From: Pseudomonadota bacterium
GTDB lineage: Bacteria > Desulfobacterota > Desulfobulbia > Desulfobulbales > SURF-16
DNA: 64,000 nucleotides
Direction: 5' to 3'
NCBI GenBank assembly: GCA_018816555.1
Contig: JAHIVT010000039.1
Span: 1 to 64,000 of the forward strand
Of this stretch, positions 1 through 7,849 are shown one piece after another. Positions within the stretch are counted from its first letter, which is position 1, and every line of letters starts with the position of its first letter. Both the position numbers and the translations under genes were made by a program. The notes under the pieces were generated by a model. The model searched no databases and had not been told where the DNA came from. It worked only from the letters and a program-made list of their open reading frames with translations.

Positions 1-585
1 ACAGTCATGCCCGGCAGGCACAACTGTTTGAACGGTCTGGCCGTTATAGCGGTGCTGGAACGTCTGGGGGTGCCCCCTGATGTCATCTCCCGCGAGCTGC
101 AACTCTTTAAGGGAGTAAGACGACGCCAGGAGGTGCGGGGGGTTGTCGGGGGCGTGACCGTCATCGATGATTTTGCCCATCACCCGACCGCGGTACGGGA
201 GACTCTTGCCGCCCTCAGAACCGCATATGAGGGGCAGCGGCTGCTTGCTGTATTTGAGCCGCGCACCAATTCGAGCAGGAGGCGGGTTTTTCAGCAGGAT
301 TATCTGAGTGTCTTTGGTGCTGCCGACGTGGTGGTGGTCAAGGAGCCTGATGTCCTGACCGCGGTGCCGGAAGAGCAGCGTTTTTCCGCAAAAGAACTGG
401 TCACCGGCCTGCGGGAAAGAGGATTGAACGGCTATTACTTCCCCAATACCGACCTGATTCTCGATTACCTTTCTGATATCATCCGTCCGGATGATGTTGT
501 TGCCATATTGTCCAATGGTGGATTTGACAATATTCATGTCCGCCTGCTGAACAGGCTCAGCCAGCTTTTCCCTGCAAAGAAATAA
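1..585 (+). CDS. mpl: UDP-N-acetylmuramate:L-Ala-gamma-D-Glu-meso-Dap ligase (Mpl), 3' part
   Basis: The reading frame is open from the first base of the window, so the 5' end lies outside. The visible 194 residues are the end of the central domain and the C-terminal domain of a Mur ligase. They include the substrate-domain motif MPGRHNCLNGLA near the left edge and the Mur C-terminal signature DDFAHHPTAV around residue 54, followed by FEPRTNSSRR, the form typical of Mpl rather than MurC. Mpl re-attaches recycled murein tripeptide to UDP-MurNAc in the cytoplasm (family knowledge). It is followed by a promoter-bearing gap, so it is not part of the nuo operon. Confidence 0.88.
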   Translation, partial: TVMPGRHNCLNGLAVIAVLERLGVPPDVISRELQLFKGVRRRQEVRGVVGGVTVIDDFAHHPTAVRETLAALRTAYEGQRLLAVFEPRTNSSRRRVFQQDYLSVFGAADVVVVKEPDVLTAVPEEQRFSAKELVTGLRERGLNGYYFPNTDLILDYLSDIIRPDDVVAILSNGGFDNIHVRLLNRLSQLFPAKK

Positions 586-741
586 AAAAAAGCCCTAACC
601 CCGTATTTCTACTGACTTATGGATCTTCTTCGCGCATAAATTGTTTTGTGCATATGCGCAAAATAATCATCGTGCTGCGGGTGTGAATTGTTACATGAAA
701 TTAGGGTGATATCCTGTTCTGCTCTATGAAATATGCACCAA

Positions 742-777
742 TGAATGGTTATTCATAATTGTGTGAATAGTCATTCA
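742..777. promoter_or_regulatory. Pair of palindromic operator-like sites upstream of the nuo promoter
   Basis: Two 14-bp near-palindromes, TGAATGGTTATTCA (742-755) and TGAATAGTCATTCA (764-777), start 22 bp apart, about two helical turns, so they face the same side of DNA. Each has TGAAT/ATTCA half-sites, and the two copies are also inverted relative to each other with 2 mismatches. The second ends 8 bp before the -35 box. TGAATG-type palindromes are typical of TetR/FadR-family operators (family knowledge). No TetR gene is in the window, so the regulator is unknown. Confidence 0.55.
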
Positions 778-785
778 TTTTTTGC

Positions 786-814
786 TTGACATAGAAAAAC
801 CTATGGGATAATAA
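786..814 (+). promoter_or_regulatory. Sigma-70 promoter of the nuo operon
   Basis: TTGACA (786-791) and TAATAA (809-814) are separated by 17 bp. The first gene, nuoA, begins about 150 bp downstream, leaving a leader in which I see no known riboswitch. The 386-bp gap between mpl and nuoA otherwise holds only the operator pair at 742-777 and AT-rich sequence. Confidence 0.65.
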
Positions 815-971
815 CGCCTGAAAGTATGTATTTTTATTATGCAATGCACGGTTATGAGTTGGCATTTTGAGGTCACATAAACAATTTTTTTAAAGTGCTG
901 ATCAGTTGGAACTGAGACGCGCTTTATCGTCCTCCCGATAATTGACGCGGATGGGCAAAGGAGCTGAAACT

Positions 972-1370
972 GTGGAACAACAAGCTCTCCTTGATCTTCT
1001 CTATATTGCCGCTTTTACACTTTGCGGTCTCGCCTTCGGCTTCGGCCCCCTCCTCATTGTATATCTCTTTTCACCGCGAGGAACACGGCAAATCGTCAAC
1101 AAGACAAGGATCCCTATTGAATGCGGCATGTTGACCATTGGTCCTGCCTGGATTCGCTACGGAATTCTCTATTATCTTTATGCCTTGATGTTTCTGGCTT
1201 TTGATGTGGATGTGCTGTTTCTTTTCCCGGTGGCCGCAGTTTATAACGATTTTCCGGGTATTCGGGGATTTGTCGAGATTCTCTTATTTGTCGCGATTCT
1301 TTCGCTGGCGATTGTTTATGCATGGAAAAAGGGAGTGTTCAAGTGGGAACGGAAAGTTTACCAACAATAG
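972..1370 (+). CDS. nuoA: NADH-quinone oxidoreductase subunit A
   Basis: A 132-aa membrane subunit of respiratory complex I with three transmembrane helices. The conserved loop contains the ECG motif near residue 50 and the acidic helix [10 protein letters not shown] near residue 80, both diagnostic of NuoA/NdhC. The chosen start is GTG at 972 because AAAGGAG lies 8 bases upstream. An in-frame ATG at 951 and a TTG at 942 lack a ribosome site. NuoA sits at the quinone-site end of the membrane arm beside NuoH and NuoJ. It is the first gene of a tightly packed operon and its 3' end overlaps nuoB. Confidence 0.93.
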   Translation: MEQQALLDLLYIAAFTLCGLAFGFGPLLIVYLFSPRGTRQIVNKTRIPIECGMLTIGPAWIRYGILYYLYALMFLAFDVDVLFLFPVAAVYNDFPGIRGFVEILLFVAILSLAIVYAWKKGVFKWERKVYQQ

Positions 1371-1876
1371 AAAGTGCTATACCGTCTGCATTACTGCAGT
1401 TTCATCAGCTGGATCAACTGCGGATGCTGGCCAGGGCAAACTCGTTGTGGCCTTTGACCTTCGGCTTGGCCTGCTGCGCCATCGAAATGCTGTCAAGCGG
1501 TTGTGCACGCTTTGACCTGTCGCGTTTTGGCGCGGAGGTTTTCCGCCCGTCACCACGGCAAAGTGATGTGATGATCGTTGCCGGTACAATCAATAAAAAG
1601 ATGTTGCCGGCCGTTAAAATTCTCTATGACCAGATGCCGGAACCCAAGTGGGTTATCGCCATGGGAAACTGTGCTATTTCCGGTGGTCCCTTTGCCTATC
1701 CGGGTCAATATAATGTAGTTGAAGGAGCGGACACCTTTCTGCCGGTTGACGTTTATATTCCCGGTTGTCCTCCGCGTCCCGAGGCCCTGATTGAGGGATT
1801 GTTGGAACTTGAGGAAAAGATTACCGGTAAACGGCGCTGGCCGCGGGTTAAACCGGAAACTATGGTCAAGGGTTAA
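1343..1876 (+). CDS. nuoB: NADH-quinone oxidoreductase subunit B
   Basis: A 177-aa subunit that carries the terminal [4Fe-4S] cluster N2 of complex I next to the quinone site. The ligand cysteines are visible in CCAIEM (tandem Cys), GNCAISGG and PGCPPRPE. The start is placed at GTG 1343, seven bases after GGGAG. An in-frame ATG at 1322 would add seven residues and deepen the overlap with nuoA from 28 to 49 bases. An 81-base gap separates it from nuoC. Confidence 0.94.
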   Translation: MGTESLPTIESAIPSALLQFHQLDQLRMLARANSLWPLTFGLACCAIEMLSSGCARFDLSRFGAEVFRPSPRQSDVMIVAGTINKKMLPAVKILYDQMPEPKWVIAMGNCAISGGPFAYPGQYNVVEGADTFLPVDVYIPGCPPRPEALIEGLLELEEKITGKRRWPRVKPETMVKG

Positions 1877-1957
1877 GCCAGACCGGCATTTACCACTCAC
1901 AAATCCGGTAAGAATTATTACTGTTGATTTTTGTGAGTCCACCTTCATGGTAACGTT

Positions 1958-2518
1958 ATGGATCGAGCTAAAATAAAAAGAGAACTGGAGAATTTGGCTG
2001 CTGAAAGTCTTCCTGCTGAGCCACCACAGGAAGAGGCGCCGGTGGAAGTCCAAGCTGAAGCAGAAGGTGAGGACAAGGCAAAGGCCAAAGCCAAGAAAGA
2101 GGATGATGCCCCGCGGAAAAATGGCCTGATTGAAACTGAATATGCAAAACGGGGAACTCATCTTGATGTGCAGATCAACCCGGATCAGGTTGTCAAGGCG
2201 GCAGAAATTCTTGATGGCGAAGGAATGACCCTGGAAATGGTGACCGGCGTTGACTGGCTTAAAGAAGGTCAGCTTGAGGTCATCTATGATTATTCCTATC
2301 CCGGTGGTCAATTGTTCCGCGTGGTGGTGAGAGCTAGGGTTGACCGAAACAATCCGGATATTCCCACTGTTTGTCATCTTTATGGTGGCGCGAACTGGCA
2401 TGAGAGGGAGACCTGGGAAATGCTGGGCATCAATTTTGTCGGTCATCCACAGCTTGAGCACTTCCTGCTGCCGGAAGATGCTGATTTCTATCCATTACGT
2501 AAGGATTTTAAATCATGA
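1958..2518 (+). CDS. nuoC: NADH-quinone oxidoreductase subunit C
   Basis: A 186-aa 30-kDa-type subunit of the hydrophilic arm. The C-terminal half carries the family signature around HERETWEMLGINFVGH and ends in PLRKDF, which is normal for NuoC. Residues 15-55 are unusual: a low-complexity, charged stretch rich in Ala, Glu and Lys precedes the folded domain and is probably disordered. The stop codon overlaps the nuoD start (ATGA), which indicates translational coupling. NuoC is a separate gene here, not the NuoCD fusion of enterobacteria. Confidence 0.93.
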   Translation: MDRAKIKRELENLAAESLPAEPPQEEAPVEVQAEAEGEDKAKAKAKKEDDAPRKNGLIETEYAKRGTHLDVQINPDQVVKAAEILDGEGMTLEMVTGVDWLKEGQLEVIYDYSYPGGQLFRVVVRARVDRNNPDIPTVCHLYGGANWHERETWEMLGINFVGHPQLEHFLLPEDADFYPLRKDFKS

Positions 2519-3633
2519 GTTCATTAGCCCAAAGCCATTTGCGTGAGACCTTTGAGCTGAATATAGGTCCACAGCATCCTGCCACCCACGGCGTATTGCG
2601 AATCAAGGTCGTCATGGATGGTGAATATATCGACCGGGCGGAGCCGATCCTTGGCTATATTCACCGTATGCATGAAAAGATGGGTGAAAATAGGACCTGG
2701 AATCAGTTCTGGCCCAATATGGGTCGGCTCGATTATTTGTCCGCCATGGCATACAACCATTGCTATGCCGGTCTTATGGAGCGGGCCGCTGGGATTGAGG
2801 TGCCGGAGCGGGCTGAGTACATTCGTGTCATTACCGCGGAATTGAATCGGATACAAAGTCATCTCCTGGGCTTCGGCGCCTATATCATGGATCTTGGCGG
2901 CTTTACCCCGCTGATGTATGCCATGGATGAGCGCGAGCAGATCCTCGATCTGCTGGAGTCGGTCACCGGTTCCCGGCTCACCTACTGTTATTTTCGATTT
3001 GGTGGTGTGTATAACGATATCGATGACGACTTCATTACCGGAACCCGGGCTTTTCTCAAGCGCTTTCGTCCGCAGATACCCATGTATCATAAGCTCGTTA
3101 CCGGCAACGCCATCCTGATGGATCGTCTTATTGGTGTAGGCCCCGTATCAGCTGAAATGTGCCGGAAATACGGCGCCACCGGCCCTGTTCTGCGTGGCTC
3201 AGGCGTCAATTATGATATACGCAGGAATGAACCCTACAGCGTTTATCCTGAATTGGATTTTGACATTCCGGTGTATAAAGAATGCGATTCCATGGCTCGT
3301 TATATGGTGAGAATGGATGAAATGGTCCAATCCTGCCGTATCATAGAAAATGCCTTGAATAAACTGCCGGAAGGACCGGTAATGGCCGAGAAAGTTCCGA
3401 AGGCCCTGAAACCACCTAATGGTGATTATCATTATGCCGTTGAAGCTGCCCGCGGTACATTTTCAATGCGGACAGTCAGTGACGGCACCAATACCTCGTA
3501 CCGCATGAGGCTGAGGTCTCCAACCTATTCCAATGTCAGTCTGTTCGAGGAGGCAAGCCGCGGTATGCTGCTATCCGACGCCCTGGCGTTTTTGGGAAGT
3601 CTTGATCCCGTTATACCCGAGATGGACCGGTAA
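2515..3633 (+). CDS. nuoD: NADH-quinone oxidoreductase subunit D
   Basis: A 372-aa 49-kDa subunit that with NuoB forms the quinone-reducing cavity. The sequence shows GPQHPATHGVLR at the N terminus (quinone-site histidine loop), GRLDYLSAM and a C terminus ending DPVIPEMDR. The family descends from the large subunit of [NiFe] hydrogenase, but the metal-binding cysteines are absent, as expected for NuoD. It overlaps nuoC by four bases and is followed by nuoH after 12 bases. Confidence 0.95.
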   Translation: MSSLAQSHLRETFELNIGPQHPATHGVLRIKVVMDGEYIDRAEPILGYIHRMHEKMGENRTWNQFWPNMGRLDYLSAMAYNHCYAGLMERAAGIEVPERAEYIRVITAELNRIQSHLLGFGAYIMDLGGFTPLMYAMDEREQILDLLESVTGSRLTYCYFRFGGVYNDIDDDFITGTRAFLKRFRPQIPMYHKLVTGNAILMDRLIGVGPVSAEMCRKYGATGPVLRGSGVNYDIRRNEPYSVYPELDFDIPVYKECDSMARYMVRMDEMVQSCRIIENALNKLPEGPVMAEKVPKALKPPNGDYHYAVEAARGTFSMRTVSDGTNTSYRMRLRSPTYSNVSLFEEASRGMLLSDALAFLGSLDPVIPEMDR

Positions 3634-3645
3634 GGAGCAAGCACG

Positions 3646-4629
3646 ATGAATGAATTAATACGATTACTCAGTTACATGATATGCATCGCCGCCTTTCTTG
3701 GTCTGAATCTCGCCTATCTTGGCTGGGTCGAGAGGAAGGGTGCCGGTCATATTCAGCGGCGGACCGGCCCTAAGGATGTTGGCCCCTATGGTCTGCTGCA
3801 GCCACTCGCCGATGGTCTCAAGCTGATGTCAAAGCAGCTGATTGTGCCCGCCAATGCCGATAGACCGTTGTATATGTGTGCTCCGATTCTCACCATGGTT
3901 CCCGCTGTCCTGTTATTTGTGGCGATCCCCTTTGGCGAGCATCTGGTACCCCGGGAATTTAATTTCGGTCTGTTAATGATGTTTGCCTTTGCCTCGGTGG
4001 GTGGCATGTCCATCCTGATCGGCGGCTGGGGTTCCGGTAATAAGTATTCACTCATCGCCGGGGCCAGGGCGGTTTCCCAGAATGTTGCCTATGAAATTCC
4101 CATGCTGATCACGGCAATCACCATAGTGATGATCACCGGATCCATGGATCTTAATGAAATTGTCCGGCAGCAGGGTGGATTTTTCTGGAACTGGAATGTT
4201 TTCCGGCTCGATAAATCCATACTCATGCCTGTTTCCTTCCTGGTTTTCTTTATCTGTTCCCTGGCCGAGACGAATCGTACACCATTTGATATGGGTGAGT
4301 GCGAAGGCGAACTGGTTGCCGGTTATCATACAGAATACGGCGGTATGGGCTTCGGTCTTTTCATGATGGCGGAGTATGCCAACCTTGTTATCGGCTGCAG
4401 TTTGACCACCGTTCTCTTTCTCGGTGGCTGGCAGTGTCCCTTCGGCTTATTCCCGGGACCGCACTGGTTTCTGCTCAAGATGTATTTTCTCATCTGGTGT
4501 TTTGTCTGGATTCGCTGGACCTATCCTCGCACCACATTCTGGGGATTGCTGAATCTTTCCTGGAAATACCTCATTCCGTTTTCATTGGTTAACTTGTTGC
4601 TAACAGCCTTATTTATAAAGGTATTTTGA
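3646..4629 (+). CDS. nuoH: NADH-quinone oxidoreductase subunit H
   Basis: A 327-aa membrane subunit with about eight helices that links the peripheral arm to the proton-pumping arm and lines the quinone tunnel. Recognisable features are the first-loop motif WVERKGAGHIQRRTGP (residues 28-43), GPYGLLQPLADGLKL and the acidic loop LAETNRTPFDMGECEGELVAGY (residues about 206-227). It begins after an AAGGAG site and ends just before nuoI. Confidence 0.95.
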   Translation: MNELIRLLSYMICIAAFLGLNLAYLGWVERKGAGHIQRRTGPKDVGPYGLLQPLADGLKLMSKQLIVPANADRPLYMCAPILTMVPAVLLFVAIPFGEHLVPREFNFGLLMMFAFASVGGMSILIGGWGSGNKYSLIAGARAVSQNVAYEIPMLITAITIVMITGSMDLNEIVRQQGGFFWNWNVFRLDKSILMPVSFLVFFICSLAETNRTPFDMGECEGELVAGYHTEYGGMGFGLFMMAEYANLVIGCSLTTVLFLGGWQCPFGLFPGPHWFLLKMYFLIWCFVWIRWTYPRTTFWGLLNLSWKYLIPFSLVNLLLTALFIKVF

Positions 4630-4631
4630 TT

Positions 4632-5237
4632 ATGTCCGGATACTTTAAAGATATCATCACAGGATTGAAGAGTCTCGCCGTCGGGTTGCAGATTACCAAT
4701 AAAGAGTTTCTGACGAAACCCATCACTCTGCTGTATCCCCATGAGTCGGTAAAAATGTATCCCCGTTATCGGGGCCACATCGAACTGGTCAAGGATCCTG
4801 AAACTGGAATGAACAGCTGTATATGCTGTGGCATGTGTGAGAAGGGCTGCCCTTCCGGATCTATCTCCGTCAAATCCGAAAAGCGTCCAGGGGTTAAGGG
4901 CAAGGTGCTTACTGCCTATATTCTTAACTTTACCACCTGCAGCCTCTGCGGACAGTGCGTTGAGAACTGTAAGCCAGGAGCGATTAGGTTTTCCAATGAG
5001 TATAATCTGGCCAGCACCAGGCGCGAAGATTATATTTTTAATCTGCTGGAAAAGCTTCATCCTGAAGGCATTCCGGAGCCCGAAGTTGATCCGGAATTGC
5101 TGAAGAAAGAACTCGAAAAGGCAGAAGCTGCGAAGAAAGCAGCAGCTGCGAAGAAAGAAGCTGCGGCAAAGCAAGAAGCCGCAAAAAAAGAACCTGCTAA
5201 GGAAGGCGGGGAATCAAAAGCAGAGGAAAAAAGCTGA
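4632..5237 (+). CDS. nuoI: NADH-quinone oxidoreductase subunit I (2x[4Fe-4S] ferredoxin)
   Basis: A 201-aa ferredoxin-like subunit. Two cluster motifs are visible, CICCGMCEKGCP and CSLCGQCVENCKP, holding clusters N6a and N6b that pass electrons to NuoB. The start ATG at 4632 lies three bases after the nuoH stop. The last ~50 residues are an Ala/Lys/Glu-rich tail of near-repeats (KKAAAAKKEAAAKQ style) not found in typical NuoI. It is probably a disordered or helical extension. In an enzyme without NuoEFG, this surface would be close to where an alternative electron donor docks (inference). Confidence 0.94.
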   Translation: MSGYFKDIITGLKSLAVGLQITNKEFLTKPITLLYPHESVKMYPRYRGHIELVKDPETGMNSCICCGMCEKGCPSGSISVKSEKRPGVKGKVLTAYILNFTTCSLCGQCVENCKPGAIRFSNEYNLASTRREDYIFNLLEKLHPEGIPEPEVDPELLKKELEKAEAAKKAAAAKKEAAAKQEAAKKEPAKEGGESKAEEKS

Positions 5238-5767
5238 TGAATCCTTCACTGTTTTCACCCGAAGGTTTAGCCGGAGTTATTTTCCTGATCCTCATTGGCG
5301 TCACAATGATCGGGGCGATAATTGCAACGTGTACAAAAAGATTGATCAGAAGCGTCAGCGGACTTGCAGTATGCTTCGTGGGCGTTGCCGGACTCTATTA
5401 TTTCCTGAACAGTCCTTTTGTCGCCATGATGGAGCTCCTTATTTATGTAGGTGCGGTTTGTGTCACCATAGCCTTTGCCATCATGCTTGCCGAGCCCGAT
5501 GAGGCCAAATTGGCCAGAAAGATGAGCGGATTAAGCGGCGGGCTGGCCGCGGTTTGTGGCGGCGCCGTATCATTTGCACTTGGTTATGCAGCTGTTAACG
5601 GTCAATGGATGGCCCCTGCAACTCAAGTCAATGACGGTTCTTTAAAGATGATAGGTGCATCCCTGCTGACCAAGTACAGCATGGTATTTGAACTCATCTC
5701 CATTGTACTTCTGGCTGCCATCATAGGCTCAGTGGCGCTTGCCCGTGCCGGAAGGAGGGGTAATTAA
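5237..5767 (+). CDS. nuoJ: NADH-quinone oxidoreductase subunit J
   Basis: A 176-aa membrane subunit with five predicted helices. The third helix contains MMELLIYVGAVCVTIAF, the glycine/glutamate-bearing segment that undergoes the pi-bulge transition in complex I (family knowledge). The start overlaps the nuoI stop (TGATGA) and the end overlaps the nuoK start (TAATG), so the three are translationally coupled. Confidence 0.93.
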   Translation: MNPSLFSPEGLAGVIFLILIGVTMIGAIIATCTKRLIRSVSGLAVCFVGVAGLYYFLNSPFVAMMELLIYVGAVCVTIAFAIMLAEPDEAKLARKMSGLSGGLAAVCGGAVSFALGYAAVNGQWMAPATQVNDGSLKMIGASLLTKYSMVFELISIVLLAAIIGSVALARAGRRGN

Positions 5768-6090
5768 TGATGTTAACTCTCAGCACACAACTCAATACAT
5801 ATCTTATTATAGGCGCTATACTTTTTGGTTTTGGTATTTTCGGTCTTGTACGCAGACCAAGTCTCATAGGAATGCTGATTGCAGTAGAGCTCGTTTTAAG
5901 CGGCGCCTCCGTCAATTTTATGGCCTTTAACCGTTTTCTTGCACCTGATCCCACGGTGGGACAAATAATAACATTGTTTATCATGGCCATTGCCGCTGCC
6001 GAGGCAGCCATATCGTTGAGCATAGTTATAGCTGTTTATCGGAATTACAAGTCCATTGAAGTTGAAGACCTGGTAGAACTTAAAGGATAG
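5767..6090 (+). CDS. nuoK: NADH-quinone oxidoreductase subunit K
   Basis: A 107-aa, three-helix subunit homologous to MrpC. It retains the two conserved membrane glutamates, one in IAVELVLSGASVNFMAF (helix 2) and one in AAAEAAISLSIVIAVYRN (helix 3), which form part of the proton channel chain. It overlaps nuoJ by one base and precedes an MrpA/NuoL-like gene. Confidence 0.94.
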   Translation: MMLTLSTQLNTYLIIGAILFGFGIFGLVRRPSLIGMLIAVELVLSGASVNFMAFNRFLAPDPTVGQIITLFIMAIAAAEAAISLSIVIAVYRNYKSIEVEDLVELKG

Positions 6091-6104
6091 CATTGAGGAT
6101 TATC

Positions 6105-7604
6105 ATGGAAACCGTCAGCGCCGCCACCGGCGATATCGTCACCACAAGTAGATTAGTATGGGCTTTGCTTGTCCCATTGCTTGGCTCCTTCCTTGTTTCC
6201 TTGTCCGGGAAAAAGCCAAATGTACGAGAGAGCTTCTCTGTCGTATCTGCAGTCATACTTTTTTCAATGGTTTTATCAATGGTTTCTCCGGTACTTGCCG
6301 GGAAAACATTTTATTATCAGCTTTTTAAAATACTGCCTGGTGTCACGGTCACCCTGAGGGCTGATGCCTTTTCCATGATTTTCGCGCTTGTCGCCTCATC
6401 ATTGTGGATAGCCGCTGCTTTCTATTCCATGGGCTATATGCGGGGGCTGCATGAACATGCCCAGACCCGGTTTAATACCTGTTTTGCCATAGCGATATTC
6501 GGTGCCATAGGCGTTGCCTTTTCTGACAATCTCTTCACCATGTATCTCTTTTATGAGATCGTCAGTGTCTGCACCTACCCGCTGGTTGCTCATCATCAGG
6601 ATGAAGAGGCCTATGAAGGTGCCAAGAAGTATATCGTATATTTGACCACGACCGCCAAAGCCTTTCTGTTGCCGTCCCTGGCACTTATATATGTAATGAC
6701 CGGTTCCCTTGATTTCCCCTATAACATCTATACCGGCATGTTCCCGGCTGATGCAAATTCAGCTCTCGTGACCATGCTGTTTATTTTCTGCCTCTTCGGG
6801 TTTGCTAAGAACGGCGTGATGCCGTTCCATCATTGGCTCCCTGGCGCCATGGTTGCACCGACTCCGGTCAGTGCGCTCCTCCATGCAGTTGCCGTTGTTA
6901 AGGTCGGTGTCTTCTGCACCACCCGCATGATGCTGTATGGTTTCGGGGTTGATCTAATGGGTTTGCTGAACCTGGGAATACCCACTGCCTACTTTGTCGG
7001 TTTCACCATAGTCATGGCCTCAGTCATCGCTTTGACCAAAGACAATCTAAAAGCCCGGCTTGCCTATTCCACAGTCAGTCAGCTTTCCTATATTATTCTC
7101 GGTGTGTGTCTGCTTACACCCCACGGTATTACCGGCGGACTTATCCATATAGCCAATCATGCCTTTTCCAAGATCACCCTCTTCTTCTGTGCCGGTGCAA
7201 TCTATGTTGCTACCCATAAAAAGAATATTTCCGAAATGGGCGGGTTGGCCAGGACAATGCCGTTTACCTTCGGCGCCTTTGCCGTGGCGACGCTGAGTAT
7301 GATTGGCGCGCCTCCGGTTGCCGGTTTTGTTACCAAATGGGAACTGCTGATCGGCACGATCGAGTCCGGATCATTCGGCATTATTCTTATACTTCTTGCC
7401 AGTACGCTCCTCAATGTCGGTTATTTTGCCCCGGTTACCTATAAGGCCTTTTTCGGCAAACGTCCGCCAGGAGAAGTATATGAGGGGATCAAAGAGGCTC
7501 CCCTCGCTATGGTTATTCCCCTCTGTACGGCCTCTCTTATTTCAGTCATTATTGGTATCTACCCGAATTTTTTCATGAATCTTGTTAAGGCGGTGATAGG
7601 ATGA
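6105..7604 (+). CDS. NuoL/MrpA-like antiporter subunit (first of four antiporter-type subunits)
   Basis: A 499-aa polytopic protein of the complex I/Mrp antiporter family (about 14 helices). The signature APTPVSALLHAVAVVKVGVF is of the NuoL/MrpA type. The helix-5 glutamate (LFYEIVSVCTYPLV), the helix-7 lysine (FAKNGVMPFHHWLPGAM) and the helix-8 lysine (VVKVGVF) are all kept, so it should be pump-competent. It is shorter than E. coli NuoL (613 aa) and lacks the long lateral helix. The start is ATG 6105 after TGAGGA; an in-frame TTG at 6093 is less likely. It overlaps the next small gene by four bases. Confidence 0.85.
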   Translation: METVSAATGDIVTTSRLVWALLVPLLGSFLVSLSGKKPNVRESFSVVSAVILFSMVLSMVSPVLAGKTFYYQLFKILPGVTVTLRADAFSMIFALVASSLWIAAAFYSMGYMRGLHEHAQTRFNTCFAIAIFGAIGVAFSDNLFTMYLFYEIVSVCTYPLVAHHQDEEAYEGAKKYIVYLTTTAKAFLLPSLALIYVMTGSLDFPYNIYTGMFPADANSALVTMLFIFCLFGFAKNGVMPFHHWLPGAMVAPTPVSALLHAVAVVKVGVFCTTRMMLYGFGVDLMGLLNLGIPTAYFVGFTIVMASVIALTKDNLKARLAYSTVSQLSYIILGVCLLTPHGITGGLIHIANHAFSKITLFFCAGAIYVATHKKNISEMGGLARTMPFTFGAFAVATLSMIGAPPVAGFVTKWELLIGTIESGSFGIILILLASTLLNVGYFAPVTYKAFFGKRPPGEVYEGIKEAPLAMVIPLCTASLISVIIGIYPNFFMNLVKAVIG

Positions 7605-7849
7605 TTGGTTTGATTGAATTCTTCCGCGCACGCCTGAAGATCGTTATTGTTGCCTGTCTGATATTGATAGGTGTGATAGGTCTTTGGGGGTCATTTATGA
7701 TTGATTTGAGCCATGCTCATTTGAAGATGGAAAAAATCCCTTTTTTCTGGAGTTTCTTTGGACTGATCGGTGGCGCACTGCTCATTCTCGTGTCCAGGTT
7801 CCTTGGACGCCTGGGAATCATGACCCGTGAGGATTATTACGATGAATAA
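7601..7849 (+). CDS. Small two-helix membrane protein between the antiporter-like genes
   Basis: An 82-aa protein with two hydrophobic segments (about residues 13-32 and 47-66) and a conserved-looking acidic end, REDYYDE. The start overlaps the preceding stop (ATGA) and its end overlaps the next gene by eight bases, so it is clearly translated as part of the operon. I do not recognise a named family. It could be an accessory subunit that packs between the MrpA-like and MrpD-like subunits, by analogy with the small Mrp subunits (inference from position and topology only). Confidence 0.75.
   Translation: MIGLIEFFRARLKIVIVACLILIGVIGLWGSFMIDLSHAHLKMEKIPFFWSFFGLIGGALLILVSRFLGRLGIMTREDYYDE

Noticed and set aside
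1550-2461. Long minus-strand open frame (303 codons) across nuoB-nuoC
   Set aside because: It is antisense to two certain genes, has no recognisable domain and no ribosome site; it is a by-product of their codon use.
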